Assembly (NCBI RefSeq): GCF_001544915.2
Contig: NZ_FCOE02000004.1
Coordinates: forward strand, 186,001 to 250,000
Direction of reading: 5' to 3'
From: Caballeronia pedi
GTDB taxonomy: Bacteria > Pseudomonadota > Gammaproteobacteria > Burkholderiales > Burkholderiaceae
DNA length: 64,000 nt
Positions 54,439-63,749 of this stretch are shown piece by piece. Each line of letters begins with the position of its first letter. The stretch's first letter is position 1. The position numbers and the translations under genes were made by a program. A model generated the notes under the pieces. It had not been told where the DNA came from and did not search any database. It saw only the letters and a program-made list of their open reading frames with translations.

Positions 54439-55632
54439 ATGTCGCTTTCGACGACGCGCGTGGCGGAGAAACAAGACGTTGCGCGAAGGACCACCTGGAC
54501 GAGCATTGCGCTAAACAGCGTACTCGCCACGGCGCAACTCGTCGTCGGGTTCGTTGCGCACTCTCAGGCATTGATTGCAGACGGCATTCATTCGATCGCG
54601 GATATCGTGTCGGATTTTATCGTTTTGATTGCCAACCGGCACGCCGGCGCCGCGCCTGACCTCGACCATAACTATGGGCATAACCGCTATGAAACGGTCG
54701 CCTCATTATTCCTCGGCGGATTGCTGGTCGCGGTCGGCGTCGGAATGTTGTGGCGCGCCGGTACGCGCATCGTCGATCTTCAGAATATCCCGCCAGTAAA
54801 GGCGGGCGCGCTCGCAGTCGCGACAATCGTGCTGGTTTCGAAGGAAGCGCTGTTTCGCTTTATGCTGCGCGCCGCTGAACGCGTGCGTTCCGCGATGCTC
54901 GTCGCAAACGCGTGGCATGCGCGGTCGGATGCGGCGTCTTCACTGGTCGTCGCGCTGGGGATTATCGGCAGCCTGGCGGGATTCCGAATTCTGGACCCGA
55001 TCGCGGCCGCACTCGTCGGTTTTCTGATCGGGAAAATGGGATGGACGTTCGCGTGGGACGCTTTACAGGATCTTTCCGATCGGGCACTCGATCAAACGAC
55101 CACGGACGATTTGCGTAATATTTTGTTAAACACATCGGGCGTGCGTGAGGTTCACGAACTCCGCACCCGGAAAATGGGCGATCTCGCCATCGTCGATGCG
55201 CACATTCTCGTCGATCCTCTGATTTCGGTTTCGGAAGGGCACTACATTGCCGAATCGGCGCGCGCAAATGTGCTGGCCGATCAGCGCGTCATCGATGCGC
55301 TCATTCATGTCGATCCCGAGAGCGACGCGCTCAATCCGCTGCCGGGCAATTTTCCATTGCGTTCGACCGTGAGCGACGTAGTGCGCGCAGCCTTCGCGCA
55401 AAACGGACTGCCGGTCGCGGCGCTGAATCTGCATTATCTGAGCAGCGGCTTCAACGTCGACGTCGTGTTGCCGGCATCGGGCGCGGCAGATACAGCCGCC
55501 AGGCTGAAGGCGATCGATTTCGACGCACTGAAGCGGAAGATCGGCGCGCGCGAGATCCGCGTGACGCAGGAACTCGGCGTCACGCCTGCAACGGCAGTGA
55601 CGCCGACGCGCGTGACGGATACGTCGCGCTGA
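54439..55632 (+). CDS. Cation diffusion facilitator (CDF) metal exporter
   Basis: 397 residues. Six membrane helices with the CDF metal sites ADGIHSIADIVSD (His/Asp in helix 2) and AWHARSDAASS (helix 5). A large cytoplasmic C-terminal domain (about 210-375) carries the metal-binding dimer fold. Exports Zn, Fe, Co or Mn against protons. A possible -10 TAAAAT lies about 36 bases upstream, giving a short leader. Confidence 0.92.
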   Translation: MSLSTTRVAEKQDVARRTTWTSIALNSVLATAQLVVGFVAHSQALIADGIHSIADIVSDFIVLIANRHAGAAPDLDHNYGHNRYETVASLFLGGLLVAVGVGMLWRAGTRIVDLQNIPPVKAGALAVATIVLVSKEALFRFMLRAAERVRSAMLVANAWHARSDAASSLVVALGIIGSLAGFRILDPIAAALVGFLIGKMGWTFAWDALQDLSDRALDQTTTDDLRNILLNTSGVREVHELRTRKMGDLAIVDAHILVDPLISVSEGHYIAESARANVLADQRVIDALIHVDPESDALNPLPGNFPLRSTVSDVVRAAFAQNGLPVAALNLHYLSSGFNVDVVLPASGAADTAARLKAIDFDALKRKIGAREIRVTQELGVTPATAVTPTRVTDTSR

Positions 55633-55638
55633 CAGCCG

Positions 55639-56097
55639 TCAGAGCGGCAGTTGCGTATCGAACTTGATTTCGCGCAGCACAACGCTCGTTCGCACCTGCG
55701 CGACGGCAGGAATCTTGAAGATGCGATCGTGCAGAAAGGCGTCGTACGCCTTGATATCCGGCGCGACGATCTTGAGGATGTAATCGGCCTCTCCGGTCGT
55801 GCTGTAGCACTCGGTGACTTCCGGGCAGGTCGAGATTTCGCGCTCGAACTGCTCGACGCCGCCTTCGGTGTGCCGCGTGAGATGGATATGCGCGAGCGCG
55901 CAGACGTGCAGGCCGAGCTTCTCGCGATCGAGCAGCGCGGTATAGCGCTGAATGACGCCCGATTGCTCCATGTCCTTGATGCGACGCCAGCAAGGCGTGC
56001 TCGACAAGCCGACCTGGTCGGAAATTTCCTGAACGGAGCGCCGCGCGTCAAGCTGCAGAAGACGCAAGATTTTTTGTGAGAATGTATCGAGAGTCAA
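55639..56097 (-). CDS. Lrp/AsnC-family transcriptional regulator
   Basis: 152 residues from a TTG start with GGAGG five bases upstream; the longer frame to 56163 has no ribosome-binding site. N-terminal helix-turn-helix (SVQEISDQVGLSSTPCWRRIKDME) and C-terminal RAM domain (AYDAFLHDRIFKIPAVAQVRTS). It responds to amino acids. It is convergent with the CDF exporter gene. Confidence 0.92.
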   Translation of the reverse strand: MTLDTFSQKILRLLQLDARRSVQEISDQVGLSSTPCWRRIKDMEQSGVIQRYTALLDREKLGLHVCALAHIHLTRHTEGGVEQFEREISTCPEVTECYSTTGEADYILKIVAPDIKAYDAFLHDRIFKIPAVAQVRTSVVLREIKFDTQLPL

Positions 56098-56192
56098 CTG
56101 CGCCTCCGTTCGGTCGCGATCTGACTCTAATGGTAGAGGCGCCAGAAAAGAAACGCAATGCAATGCGCCCGCACTGAGGGAGTTTCCCTAAC

Positions 56193-56828
56193 TCACTGGC
56201 CTGACGGCGCGTTTTTCCCTTCGCCGCCTTCGTTCGATTCCGCTGATGTCAGCGTCTGCTTCGCCTGCGAGGCGCGCAGCTCGGCGAGCATGTTGCAAAA
56301 GAGCGCGCCTTGCTCGATTGCGTCATCGAGCGCCACGTGCGTGTGCGGCAGATCGTCGAACCAGTGCTTCGGCAGACGCGGCTTGATCGCCTTGCGATAC
56401 GGCAGGCCGGTCATCGCAAAGGCGAGCGTCTTGATGTCGAGCGCCGACCACGAGAACGGGCAGCGCTCGGCGAAGCGCATCATGTACCAGAACATATAGG
56501 TGAAGTCGAAGCCCGCCGGATAGGCGACGAACACCGGCTTGCCGGGCAGCGCCTCTACCCATTCGACATAGGCCGGCAGCGCGATCTCGGCTTTCTGCAA
56601 ATCCTTGCGGCACGCGGCCCACGCGTCGGGCTGCGTCTTCCACCACGCGGCCTGCACCGGATGCGGCGCCGCGCCTTCGAGCGTTTCGAGGTTCGCGGAG
56701 AATGTGCCGATGAGCTGCTTGTCGGCCGTGTACGCCGCCGAGGCAAAGCTCAACATCGAATGCGGGCCGGGAATCGGGCCGTCGGCTTCGACGTCCGTGC
56801 TGACATAGATTTCGGGAATCGCGTTCAC
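56193..56828 (-). CDS. DEDD-type 3'-5' exonuclease
   Basis: 211 residues. Exonuclease motif I is [10 protein letters not shown] (Asp12 and Glu14); motif III region HTHVALDDA supplies His and Asp. Probably RNase T- or oligoribonuclease-like, acting on nucleic-acid ends; which substrate cannot be told. Its stop region lies close to the GloC-like gene, and it may share the transcript with it (overlap of four bases). Confidence 0.8.
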   Translation of the reverse strand: MNAIPEIYVSTDVEADGPIPGPHSMLSFASAAYTADKQLIGTFSANLETLEGAAPHPVQAAWWKTQPDAWAACRKDLQKAEIALPAYVEWVEALPGKPVFVAYPAGFDFTYMFWYMMRFAERCPFSWSALDIKTLAFAMTGLPYRKAIKPRLPKHWFDDLPHTHVALDDAIEQGALFCNMLAELRASQAKQTLTSAESNEGGEGKNAPSGQ

Positions 56829-57469
56829 GCCGTCACTCCGTCGCGCACGAATGGATTGCTGCGCCGTTCCTCGCCGAATGTCGATGCCGGACCGTGACCG
56901 GGAACGAACGTGACGTCGTCGCCGAGCGGCCAGAGCTTTTCCCGGATCGAGCGGATGAGATCGGCGTGATTGCCGCGCGGGAAATCCGTGCGGCCGATCG
57001 AACCGGCGAACAGCACGTCACCGACGAACGCCAGCTTGTGCTCGCGGCTGAAGAACACGACGTGGCCCGGCGTGTGGCCAGGGCAGAAATAGACGTCCAT
57101 CGATTCGTTGCCGAACTGCACGGTGTCGCCATCGGCGAGCCAGCGCTCGGGCGTGAACGCTTCGGCGTTCGAGAAACCGAAGCGTTCGGTCTGGGCGGGC
57201 AACTGGTCGATCCAGAACGCATCCTCGCGATGCGGTCCTTCTAGTTGTATGCCGTAATGCGTTGCGAGCGCCTTCGCGCCGCCGCAATGATCGAGATGCC
57301 CGTGCGTCAGAAGAATCTTTTCGACAGTCACGCCCTGCCGTTCCACTTCCGCGATGATGCGCTCGATGTCGCCGCCCGGATCGACCACGGCGGCGCGCTT
57401 CGTCGCCTCGCAGATGACGATGGAACAGTTCTGCTGAAAGGGCGTCACGGGAACGAGAATGACTTTCAT
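56825..57469 (-). CDS. gloC: GloC-type hydroxyacylglutathione hydrolase
   Basis: 214 residues. Metallo-beta-lactamase fold with the dinuclear metal motif [10 protein letters not shown], further ligands in [10 protein letters not shown] and [16 protein letters not shown], and GHGPAS near the end. Matches YcbL/GloC, the short type II glyoxalase that hydrolyses S-lactoylglutathione. The start giving [14 protein letters not shown] is chosen because upstream residues are not conserved. The end overlaps the exonuclease gene by four bases. Confidence 0.92.
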   Translation of the reverse strand: MKVILVPVTPFQQNCSIVICEATKRAAVVDPGGDIERIIAEVERQGVTVEKILLTHGHLDHCGGAKALATHYGIQLEGPHREDAFWIDQLPAQTERFGFSNAEAFTPERWLADGDTVQFGNESMDVYFCPGHTPGHVVFFSREHKLAFVGDVLFAGSIGRTDFPRGNHADLIRSIREKLWPLGDDVTFVPGHGPASTFGEERRSNPFVRDGVTA

Positions 57470-58134
57470 ATGACTGTCGCCGGTGCAAGTCGGGCTGTAA
57501 AAACGTCCATTGTACCGGTGTCGCATCACACGCGAAGAAGGCCGGCGAGCCGCTCAAAATATGCCAAAAAGCGGCAATTCTTACGCTCATAGCGAAAATC
57601 AATGACGATCCATGCAGTCTGGCGAGACGAACCCCGGTTTTTTTGTATAATGGCACTACTTGTGCATGGAGCTAACCATGCCGTCAATAGGCGAGTGCCG
57701 AAACGCTAGTGCGTTTTTACAATCGCCGTCAGTACGCTGTTGGGGGCCAAAAGCCTCGCAATTGCAACTCAAGCACCCATCAGATGGGTGCACACGTCTT
57801 GTCCGGCCAGACGCCGCGCGTCTGTCAGATGGCTTTTGCAGTCATCACGCCGGATGGGGCCTACGCCGCCGTTCCTGCGCTCGCACTTGGTTTTTCAGCG
57901 CACGAACGTGATGCCACGTTCGATGGCGGCATGTGGGGTCTGGTCAGGCTGCCGGGGACAGGTTGCGCCAGACGTGAACGATAACCGGGCATTTGCGGCA
58001 CGAGTACGCCGCGTCCGAGCAAGGCTCGCCGTTCGCTTGACCGAACGGCGTTGTGCTTTGCACGGCAAAGCCTCGAGCAGCCTTGCGCGCGCCGACCAGC
58101 GCAGCGCGGCCGCTCCTTTTACGTTGGTAAACCT
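57470..58134 (+). other. 665-base gap before rlpA with promoter, hairpins and a possible short ORF
   Basis: TATAAT at 57646-57651 is preceded by an AT-rich stretch. Just after the predicted start GCATGG and CCATGC form a hairpin (57663-57681 region); CACCC/GGGTG form another at about 57775-57791. A short open frame from ATG 57678 (77 codons) has GGAG seven bases before it, but its protein looks like no known family. The gap may encode an RNA leader of rlpA or a small RNA. It does not show the core sequences of 6S RNA, tmRNA or RNase P RNA. Confidence 0.35.
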
Positions 58135-58743
58135 ATGAAAGCTCGATTTATTCGACATGTCGGGAGCCTGCTAGCAGTTGGCGTGCTGGCCGGTTGCGCC
58201 ACGCCGGGTTCGGGCGATGTCGCGTCCAATCCTCAGACCACGAACTCCACCAGCACGAGCAGTGCCCGCTCGACGGCACCGCTCGCGTTCGACTCGCACC
58301 TGTCCGCGCTGCCGGCCGACAAGCCCGCGCAACCGGCACAGTCGCTCTCCGACGCCCAGCCGATCACGACGGGACCGAACGTCGGCGAATTCGAACAGAA
58401 GGGCAAGGCGTCGTGGTACGGCCGGATGTTCCATGGCCGCAAGACCGCCAGTGGCGAGAAGTTCAACATGAACGCGATGACCGCGGCGCACCGGACGCTG
58501 CCGCTCGCATCGTGGGTACGTGTGACGAACGAGTCCAACCACAAGACCGTGGTCGTGAAGATCAACGATCGTGGTCCTTATGTGCATGGACGCGTGATCG
58601 ACTTGTCGTATGCTGCCGCGGCGGTGCTCGGCATGCGTGGCGCCGGCACGCAGAAGGTGAAGATCGAAGGTCTCACGCAGCAGGAAGCGCGTGCCGCGCG
58701 TGAAGAACAGGCTCAGGCGCTCGCCGACGACAACGTGAACTGA
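58135..58743 (+). CDS. rlpA: RlpA-family septal lytic transglycosylase (lipoprotein, no SPOR domain)
   Basis: 202 residues. Lipoprotein signal with lipobox LAGC, a Ser/Thr/Pro-rich linker, then the double-psi beta barrel domain (KASWYGRMFHGRKTASGEKFN, TAAHRTLPLASWVRVTN, KINDRGPYVHGRVIDLS). Cleaves naked glycan strands at the septum in Pseudomonas. The C-terminal SPOR domain of larger homologues is absent. A good terminator follows. Confidence 0.93.
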   Translation: MKARFIRHVGSLLAVGVLAGCATPGSGDVASNPQTTNSTSTSSARSTAPLAFDSHLSALPADKPAQPAQSLSDAQPITTGPNVGEFEQKGKASWYGRMFHGRKTASGEKFNMNAMTAAHRTLPLASWVRVTNESNHKTVVVKINDRGPYVHGRVIDLSYAAAAVLGMRGAGTQKVKIEGLTQQEARAAREEQAQALADDNVN

Positions 58744-58770
58744 TCTCGCGCTGCAACTTGCAGAACCATG

Positions 58771-58797
58771 ACGGGCTGTCTTTCGACAGCCCGTTTT
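58771..58797 (+). terminator. Intrinsic terminator of rlpA
   Basis: ACGGGCTGTC and GACAGCCCGT form a 10-bp stem with a four-base loop and are followed by T's, 27 bases after the rlpA stop. Confidence 0.9.
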
Positions 58798-59718
58798 CTA
58801 TTCTTCTTCCGATTCGTCGCGTTTGGCGAGCTTCAGTGCGCGCTCGTAGAGTCCGCTGCGCGATGCGCCCGTCAACGTCGCTGCGATGCGCGCGGCGCTC
58901 TTCACCGACAACTCGTCCAGCAGCATCGTGAGCAACGCGTCGTGCGCGTCGTCGGCATCCTGCGTTTCGGGCGCGCCTTCCACCACCAGTACGAATTCTC
59001 CGCGCTGTCGATTGGCATCGGCTTCGAGCCACGTTGGCCCTTCGGCCAGGGTGCAGCGATGCAGGCTCTCATGTAACTTCGTCAACTCGCGCGCGATCAG
59101 CAGTTGCCGTTCGCCTCCGAAGGCTTCGGCAAGCGCGCGCGTTGTCTCGACGATGCGATGCGGCGCCTCGTAGAACACCAGCGCCATCGGATGATTCGCG
59201 AGCGAGCGCAGTTGCGCGGCGCGCTGTTTCGCCTTCGTCGGCAGAAAGCCCGCGAACGAAAAGCCGCTGACCCATGCACCCGCGGCGCTCAACGCTGTCG
59301 TGAGCGCGCTCGCGCCGGGAAGCGGGATCACGGGCAGGCCGGCTTCGCGCACGGCATCGACGAGGCGCGCGCCGGGATCGGAGATGCCGGGCGTGCCGGC
59401 ATCGGATACGCATGCGATGCGCTCGCCGTTCTTCAGATGCTGGATCACGCGTTCGGCGGCGCTGCGCTCGTTGTGCTCGTGCACGGCGATCGACGGCTTC
59501 GAGATGCCGTAGCGCGCGAGCAGCTGCGCGGTGTTGCGCGTGTCTTCCGCCGCGATGCGATCCGCGAGTGCGAGCACATGCAGCGCGCGCACGGTGATGT
59601 CCGCCGCATTGCCGATGGGCGTGGCGACGACGTATAGCGCGCCTGTCGGATAGTGCTGCCCGGCGGCGAGTTCGGAGATCTGAAGCATGAGCGCGGGCGT
59701 CGAAGGAAAGGACGTCAT
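58798..59718 (-). CDS. rsmI: 16S rRNA (cytidine-2'-O)-methyltransferase RsmI
   Basis: 306 residues. Tetrapyrrole-methylase-like fold: [42 protein letters not shown] and YEAPHRI. Methylates C1402 in 16S rRNA with S-adenosylmethionine, together with RsmH. It is divergent from yraN, as in E. coli, but no lpoA gene lies between them. Confidence 0.96.
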   Translation of the reverse strand: MTSFPSTPALMLQISELAAGQHYPTGALYVVATPIGNAADITVRALHVLALADRIAAEDTRNTAQLLARYGISKPSIAVHEHNERSAAERVIQHLKNGERIACVSDAGTPGISDPGARLVDAVREAGLPVIPLPGASALTTALSAAGAWVSGFSFAGFLPTKAKQRAAQLRSLANHPMALVFYEAPHRIVETTRALAEAFGGERQLLIARELTKLHESLHRCTLAEGPTWLEADANRQRGEFVLVVEGAPETQDADDAHDALLTMLLDELSVKSAARIAATLTGASRSGLYERALKLAKRDESEEE

Positions 59719-59768
59719 TTTGCCATGCGCGATCCCTGCGGCCAGTCGACAACTTTTATGGAGGCGCC

Positions 59769-60122
59769 TTGTCCAAAACGCTCGGCGATGCTTTCGAGGC
59801 TCACGCGCTCGAATTCCTGCAGCGGCGGCGCATGCGCCTCGTCGCGCGCAACGTGACGTGCCGCGGCGGCGAGATCGATCTCGTCATGCTCGATGAACGC
59901 GACGCGCTCGTATTCGTCGAAGTGCGCTCGCGAACGAGCGGCCGCTATGCGAACGCCGCCGCGAGCATCGATGCGAGAAAGCGCGCGCGTCTCGTGCTTG
60001 CCGCGCAGCATTTTCTCGCGACATGGCGTGGCGCGTTGCCCGCGTGCCGCTTCGATGTCGTCGCGTTCGATGCGGGCCGCATCCAGTGGATGCCCGATGC
60101 CTTTCGCGCCGACGAAGCATGA
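59769..60122 (+). CDS. YraN/UPF0102 endonuclease-like protein
   Basis: 117 residues. UPF0102 fold: [24 protein letters not shown] (nuclease-like Glu-X-Asp-Leu), [20 protein letters not shown]. Restriction-endonuclease-like but the biochemical role is unproven. TTG start; the choice rests on a strong GGAGG just before it. It lies 103 bases before the diaA/gmhA gene. Confidence 0.9.
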   Translation: MSKTLGDAFEAHALEFLQRRRMRLVARNVTCRGGEIDLVMLDERDALVFVEVRSRTSGRYANAAASIDARKRARLVLAAQHFLATWRGALPACRFDVVAFDAGRIQWMPDAFRADEA

Positions 60123-60225
60123 GCGCGGTTCATCGCCGGGTGCATGCGGTAAACTGCGCAACAACCGACGCTTTGAGCGTTCAAGCCAGATACCGCCGCG
60201 CGCCGCGGCCTATGATCGAGAGTCG

Positions 60226-60813
60226 ATGTCAGTCGAACGTATTCAACAGCAATTCCGCGACAACGCGGCACTCACACTCGAAGCACTCGACGCGCTGGCG
60301 GTTCCGATCGCGGCCGCCATCGACACGCTGTTCGGCGCACTCGCCAATGGCAACAAGATTCTCGTCTGCGGCAACGGCGGCTCGGCTGCCGACGCGCAAC
60401 GCTTCGCCGCGCAACTGATCGGCCGTTTCGAACGCGAGCGTCCGGGCTTGCCGGCCATCGCGCTCACGACCGATACATCGATTCTCACGGCTATCGGCAA
60501 CGACTATGCGTTCGAGCAGATCTTCTCGAACCAGGTCCGCGCGCTCGGTCAGGCGGGCGACGTGTTGCTCGCGATCAGCACGTCGGGGAACTCCGTCAAC
60601 GTGCTCGCGGCGATTCAGGAGGCGCACGAGCGCGAGATGATCGTGATCGCGCTGTCCGGCAAGGGCGGCGGCGCGATGTCCGATGTACTCGCCGATACCG
60701 ACATCCATATCTGCGTGCCGTCCGATCGCACGGCGCGCATCCAGGAAGTGCATCTGCTGACCATTCACTGTCTGTGCGACGGCATCGATGCGATGCTGCT
60801 CGGCGACGACTGA
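60226..60813 (+). CDS. diaA: SIS-domain phosphoheptose isomerase-like protein (DiaA or GmhA)
   Basis: 195 residues. SIS domain with GNGGSAADAQRFAAQLIGRFE, ISTSGNSVNVLAAI and HLLTIHCLCDGIDAML. Could be GmhA (sedoheptulose 7-phosphate isomerase) or DiaA (DnaA-binding initiation regulator); the two are close paralogues. The yraN-diaA-dolP order, as in E. coli, favours DiaA. The sequence alone cannot settle it. Confidence 0.88.
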   Translation: MSVERIQQQFRDNAALTLEALDALAVPIAAAIDTLFGALANGNKILVCGNGGSAADAQRFAAQLIGRFERERPGLPAIALTTDTSILTAIGNDYAFEQIFSNQVRALGQAGDVLLAISTSGNSVNVLAAIQEAHEREMIVIALSGKGGGAMSDVLADTDIHICVPSDRTARIQEVHLLTIHCLCDGIDAMLLGDD

Positions 60814-60837
60814 AACTGACAAGGGGGAACGGAGTTG

Positions 60838-61644
60838 ATGAACAAGACACGCGTCAAGGCGACATTGGCCCAGGCCACGCTCGTGGTGGGCATGCTGTCG
60901 GGAGTTGCATTGACGTTGCAGGGCTGCGCCCTCGCGGTCGTCGGCGCGGCGGCTGGCGGAACGTTGATTGCCACGGATCGTCGCACGCTCGGCGCGCAGA
61001 CGGAAGACCGCGAGATTCAGGTGAAGGCGCTTTCGCGCATCAACGAGAATCTGCCCGATACGGCGCATGTCAACGTGACAGTGTTCAACCGGCGCGTGCT
61101 GCTGACCGGCGAAGTGCCCGACGAAGCGTCGAAGCAAAAGGCCGAGGCGGTCGTGCGCGACATCAACAACGTGGGGAGCATCGTCAACGAACTGTCGGTT
61201 CAGGGCGCGAGTTCGATTTCATCGCGTGCGAACGACTCCTATCTCGAAGGCCGCGTGAAGACCGCGATGGTCGGCGAGAAGGACTTGCGCGCGAACTACT
61301 ACAAGGTGGTGTGCGAGCGCGGCGTGGTCTATCTGATGGGTCTCGTCACGCAGGACGAGGGCGCGCATGGTGCGGATGTGGCCGCGCGCGTACCGGGCGT
61401 CGAGCAGGTGGTGAAGGTGTTCCAGTACATCAAGCCTGAAGAGGCCAAGGCACTGGAAGCGGCGGCGGCGTCCGATGCGAGCGCGGTGTCGGCGGCGAGC
61501 GCGCCGGCTGAAGCGACGGTGGGCACGGTGCCGGATTCGGGCGTGACGTCGCGTCCGCTGGATATGCAGTCGCCCGCGCCTGTGAAGAACTCGGATGTGC
61601 ATCCGGGCAATCCGAATCCGGTTTCGGCTCCGGCGGTGAAATAA
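60838..61644 (+). CDS. dolP: BON-domain outer-membrane lipoprotein, DolP/YraP-like
   Basis: 268 residues. Lipoprotein signal with lipobox LQGC, two BON domains (AHVNVTVFNRRVLLTGEVPDEASKQKAEAVVRD and YKVVCERGVVYLMGLVTQDEGAHG), then an Ala/Pro/Ser-rich C-terminal tail of about 70 residues. In E. coli DolP protects outer-membrane integrity and BAM. The ATG has GGAG at three bases and GGGGGAAC at nine bases upstream; the long disordered tail is unlike E. coli DolP. Confidence 0.9.
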   Translation: MNKTRVKATLAQATLVVGMLSGVALTLQGCALAVVGAAAGGTLIATDRRTLGAQTEDREIQVKALSRINENLPDTAHVNVTVFNRRVLLTGEVPDEASKQKAEAVVRDINNVGSIVNELSVQGASSISSRANDSYLEGRVKTAMVGEKDLRANYYKVVCERGVVYLMGLVTQDEGAHGADVAARVPGVEQVVKVFQYIKPEEAKALEAAAASDASAVSAASAPAEATVGTVPDSGVTSRPLDMQSPAPVKNSDVHPGNPNPVSAPAVK

Positions 61645-61646
61645 AT

Positions 61647-61985
61647 ATGGTGCGTGTGATTTTCGGCGCGGTGTTGATCGCTGCGTCTTTGGGCGTGTCG
61701 GCCGCCGAGCAGCCCGTGTCTTCTGCCAATGCGATGGCGATCGCGCGCAGTAATGCCTGCATGGGCTGTCACGCGATCGATCGCAAGCTCGTGGGGCCGT
61801 CGTTTCAGCAGATCGCGGAGAAATACAAGGCCGATCCGCAGGCGAGCGCGAAGCTGGAAAAGAAGGTGAAGAATGGCGGCGCGGGGGTGTGGGGGGCGAT
61901 TCCGATGCCCTCGCATCCCAGGATGAGCGATGGGGACATCAGGACCGTAGTTGCGTGGGTTTTGATGGGGGCGCCGGAGAGGTAA
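61647..61985 (+). CDS. Small soluble cytochrome c
   Basis: 112 residues. Signal peptide (ILIAASLGVSAAEQ cut after about residue 20), one haem site CMGCH, and the axial Met within PMPSHPRMSD. It looks like the class I c8-type cytochrome of about 90 mature residues. It lies two bases after dolP and may be in the same transcript. Confidence 0.9.
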   Translation: MVRVIFGAVLIAASLGVSAAEQPVSSANAMAIARSNACMGCHAIDRKLVGPSFQQIAEKYKADPQASAKLEKKVKNGGAGVWGAIPMPSHPRMSDGDIRTVVAWVLMGAPER

Positions 61986-62010
61986 ACGGCGAGCGGGATC
62001 GCCCGGAGGC

Positions 62011-62041
62011 TTGCGTGTGGGCGATTTGGCTGTGGTACAAT
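62011..62041 (+). promoter_or_regulatory. tRNA-Ala promoter
   Basis: TACAAT (62036-62041) lies 11 bases before the tRNA. TTGCGT sits 19 bases upstream of it, slightly long for a -35 box. Confidence 0.5.
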
Positions 62042-62052
62042 TTTTCTTCGTT

Positions 62053-62128
<76 letters not shown>

Positions 62129-62162
62129 CACGATATTCTCAGGCAGTCTCAGAAAGTCCCGA

Positions 62163-62197
62163 AACCCCGCAGCCAGCAAGGCTCGCGGGGTTTTTTC
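62163..62197 (+). terminator. Terminator after tRNA-Ala
   Basis: AACCCCGCAGCC and GGCTcGCGGGGTT form a stem (bulged C) with loop AGCAA, followed by a T-run. It lies 35 bases after the CCA end. Confidence 0.85.
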
Positions 62198-62200
62198 ATT

Positions 62201-62240
62201 CCAGTGTCATCCGACATCATCCTATGTCATGCCACGTCAT
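62201..62240 (+). repeat. Four tandem imperfect decamers (consensus CCNNYRTCAT)
   Basis: CCAGTGTCAT, CCGACATCAT, CCTATGTCAT and GCCACGTCAT follow each other without a gap, giving one site per helical turn. They lie 260-300 bases before the integrase gene. Likely arm-type sites for the integrase or excisionase. Confidence 0.6.
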
Positions 62241-62499
62241 GCGGGGCATATTCAGGGGGCATGCCTAGCCGCCACATGGACGATGCCCCCAGCACGATTC
62301 ACGGCGCTTTGACGCGCTCCTCAGGCCAGTGGCCGGAACTCTTGATTCAATCTCACAGCGCTCCCGCGCTCCCTCAAGGGCAAGCGGTCGATCAATTACT
62401 GCACGTTATATACGGATACAAAAAAGTTCTAACGCGATCCCCTCTAAAGCCTTGACGAATGTAGGGTTTTCAGCCGATTCTAGATAGCCGTTGTTTGGT

Positions 62500-63720
62500 A
62501 TGAGGAATGCGGTGTCGTTGACGGATGTAGCTATAAAAAACGCGCGCCCCAGGGACAAGGCATATCGAATCACCGATGGTGCCGGAATGTACCTGGAGAT
62601 TACCCCATCCGGCGGTAAGCATTGGCGGCTGAAATATCGATTTTCCGGTAAGGAAAAGCGACTCGCTCTTGGGTCGTATCCGCTGGTTTCGCTCAAGGAT
62701 GCCCGCAGGCGTCGTGACGACGCTCGCCGTTTATTGGCTAACGGCATCGATCCAGGCGTTGAGCGTCGTATCCAGAAAGCAGCCGCTGTCGCACGTTCGG
62801 CCAATAGCTTTGAGGTTGTTGCTCGTGAGTGGTTCGCAAGACAGGCTCCGACGTGGGCAAGGTCGCACGCCGATAAGGTCATTGCTCGTCTCGAGAATGA
62901 CGTCTTCCCGTGGCTAGGCGGTCGGCCAATTGCGGATATCTCAGCACCCGACGTCCTCGCCGTCCTACGGCGCGTGGAGAAGCGGGGAGCTCTTGATACG
63001 GCTCATCGTGTTCACCAAAACTGTGGTCAGGTATTTCGCTACGCTATAGCGACAGGTCGTGCGTCTAGAGATGTGTCGGCCGACCTGCGTGGAGCGCTCG
63101 CGCCCGCGCAACACACCCACTTCGCGGCGATCACTCAACCGCAAGAGGTGGCGGAGCTGTTGCGTGCCCTTGACGGCTTTCAGGGTACCTTCGTCGTGCA
63201 ATGCGCGCTACGGCTCGGCCCGCTACTTTTCGTACGGCCAGGAGAGCTTAGAACCGCGCACTGGAGGGACTTTGATCTTGAAGGTGCGCAGTGGCGCTAT
63301 AACGTTTCCAAAACAAGAACTGACCATCTCGTTCCGCTATCCACCCAGGCGGTGAGCATCCTCAGCGACCTCCACGCTCTTACGGGACATAGGCAGTTTG
63401 TATTTCCTGGACGTGACGTACGTAAGCCGATGAGCGGCGCGGCGGTCAATGCGGCGCTTCGGAGACTGGGCTACGACACGAAAACAGAGATAACTGGGCA
63501 TGGGTTTCGAGCGATGGCACGAACAATCCTTCATGAGCAGCTTCGATTCCCATGCGAGGTGATTGAACATCAGCTCGCCCATCGAGTCGCCGACAACCTT
63601 GGAACGGCATATAACCGCACGAAATTCATCGACGATCGTGTGCGCATGATGCAAGTGTGGGCAGACTATCTCGACAAGCTCAAAGCGGGTTCGCCTGTTG
63701 CAGCCGTCGATGCGCGCTAG
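62500..63720 (+). CDS. P4-type tyrosine integrase
   Basis: 406 residues. N-terminal Arm-DNA-binding domain of P4 type (SLTDVAIKNARPRDKAYRITDGAGMYLEITPSGGKHWRLKYR), core-binding domain, then the catalytic domain with VRPGEL (Arg), GHGFRAMARTIL (His, Arg), HQLAHRVADNLG (His) and nucleophile Tyr371 (GTAYNR). The open frame begins at TTG 62491; ATG 62500 is preferred. Codon use and GC are lower than in the chromosomal genes. It reads away from tRNA-Ala, which is its likely target. Confidence 0.93.
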   Translation: MRNAVSLTDVAIKNARPRDKAYRITDGAGMYLEITPSGGKHWRLKYRFSGKEKRLALGSYPLVSLKDARRRRDDARRLLANGIDPGVERRIQKAAAVARSANSFEVVAREWFARQAPTWARSHADKVIARLENDVFPWLGGRPIADISAPDVLAVLRRVEKRGALDTAHRVHQNCGQVFRYAIATGRASRDVSADLRGALAPAQHTHFAAITQPQEVAELLRALDGFQGTFVVQCALRLGPLLFVRPGELRTAHWRDFDLEGAQWRYNVSKTRTDHLVPLSTQAVSILSDLHALTGHRQFVFPGRDVRKPMSGAAVNAALRRLGYDTKTEITGHGFRAMARTILHEQLRFPCEVIEHQLAHRVADNLGTAYNRTKFIDDRVRMMQVWADYLDKLKAGSPVAAVDAR

Positions 63721-63749
63721 TCTGACACAGACCATGCGACCAAACGCCG

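Noticed and set aside
57640..57970. 6S RNA or tmRNA in the gap before rlpA
   Set aside because: The characteristic 6S closing stems and the tmRNA 5' start and tag frame are not visible.
57740..58138. 132-codon open frame in the gap before rlpA
   Set aside because: Arg/Ser/Cys-rich translation with no ribosome-binding site; it overlaps the rlpA start. A shorter frame from 57678 is kept only as a possibility.
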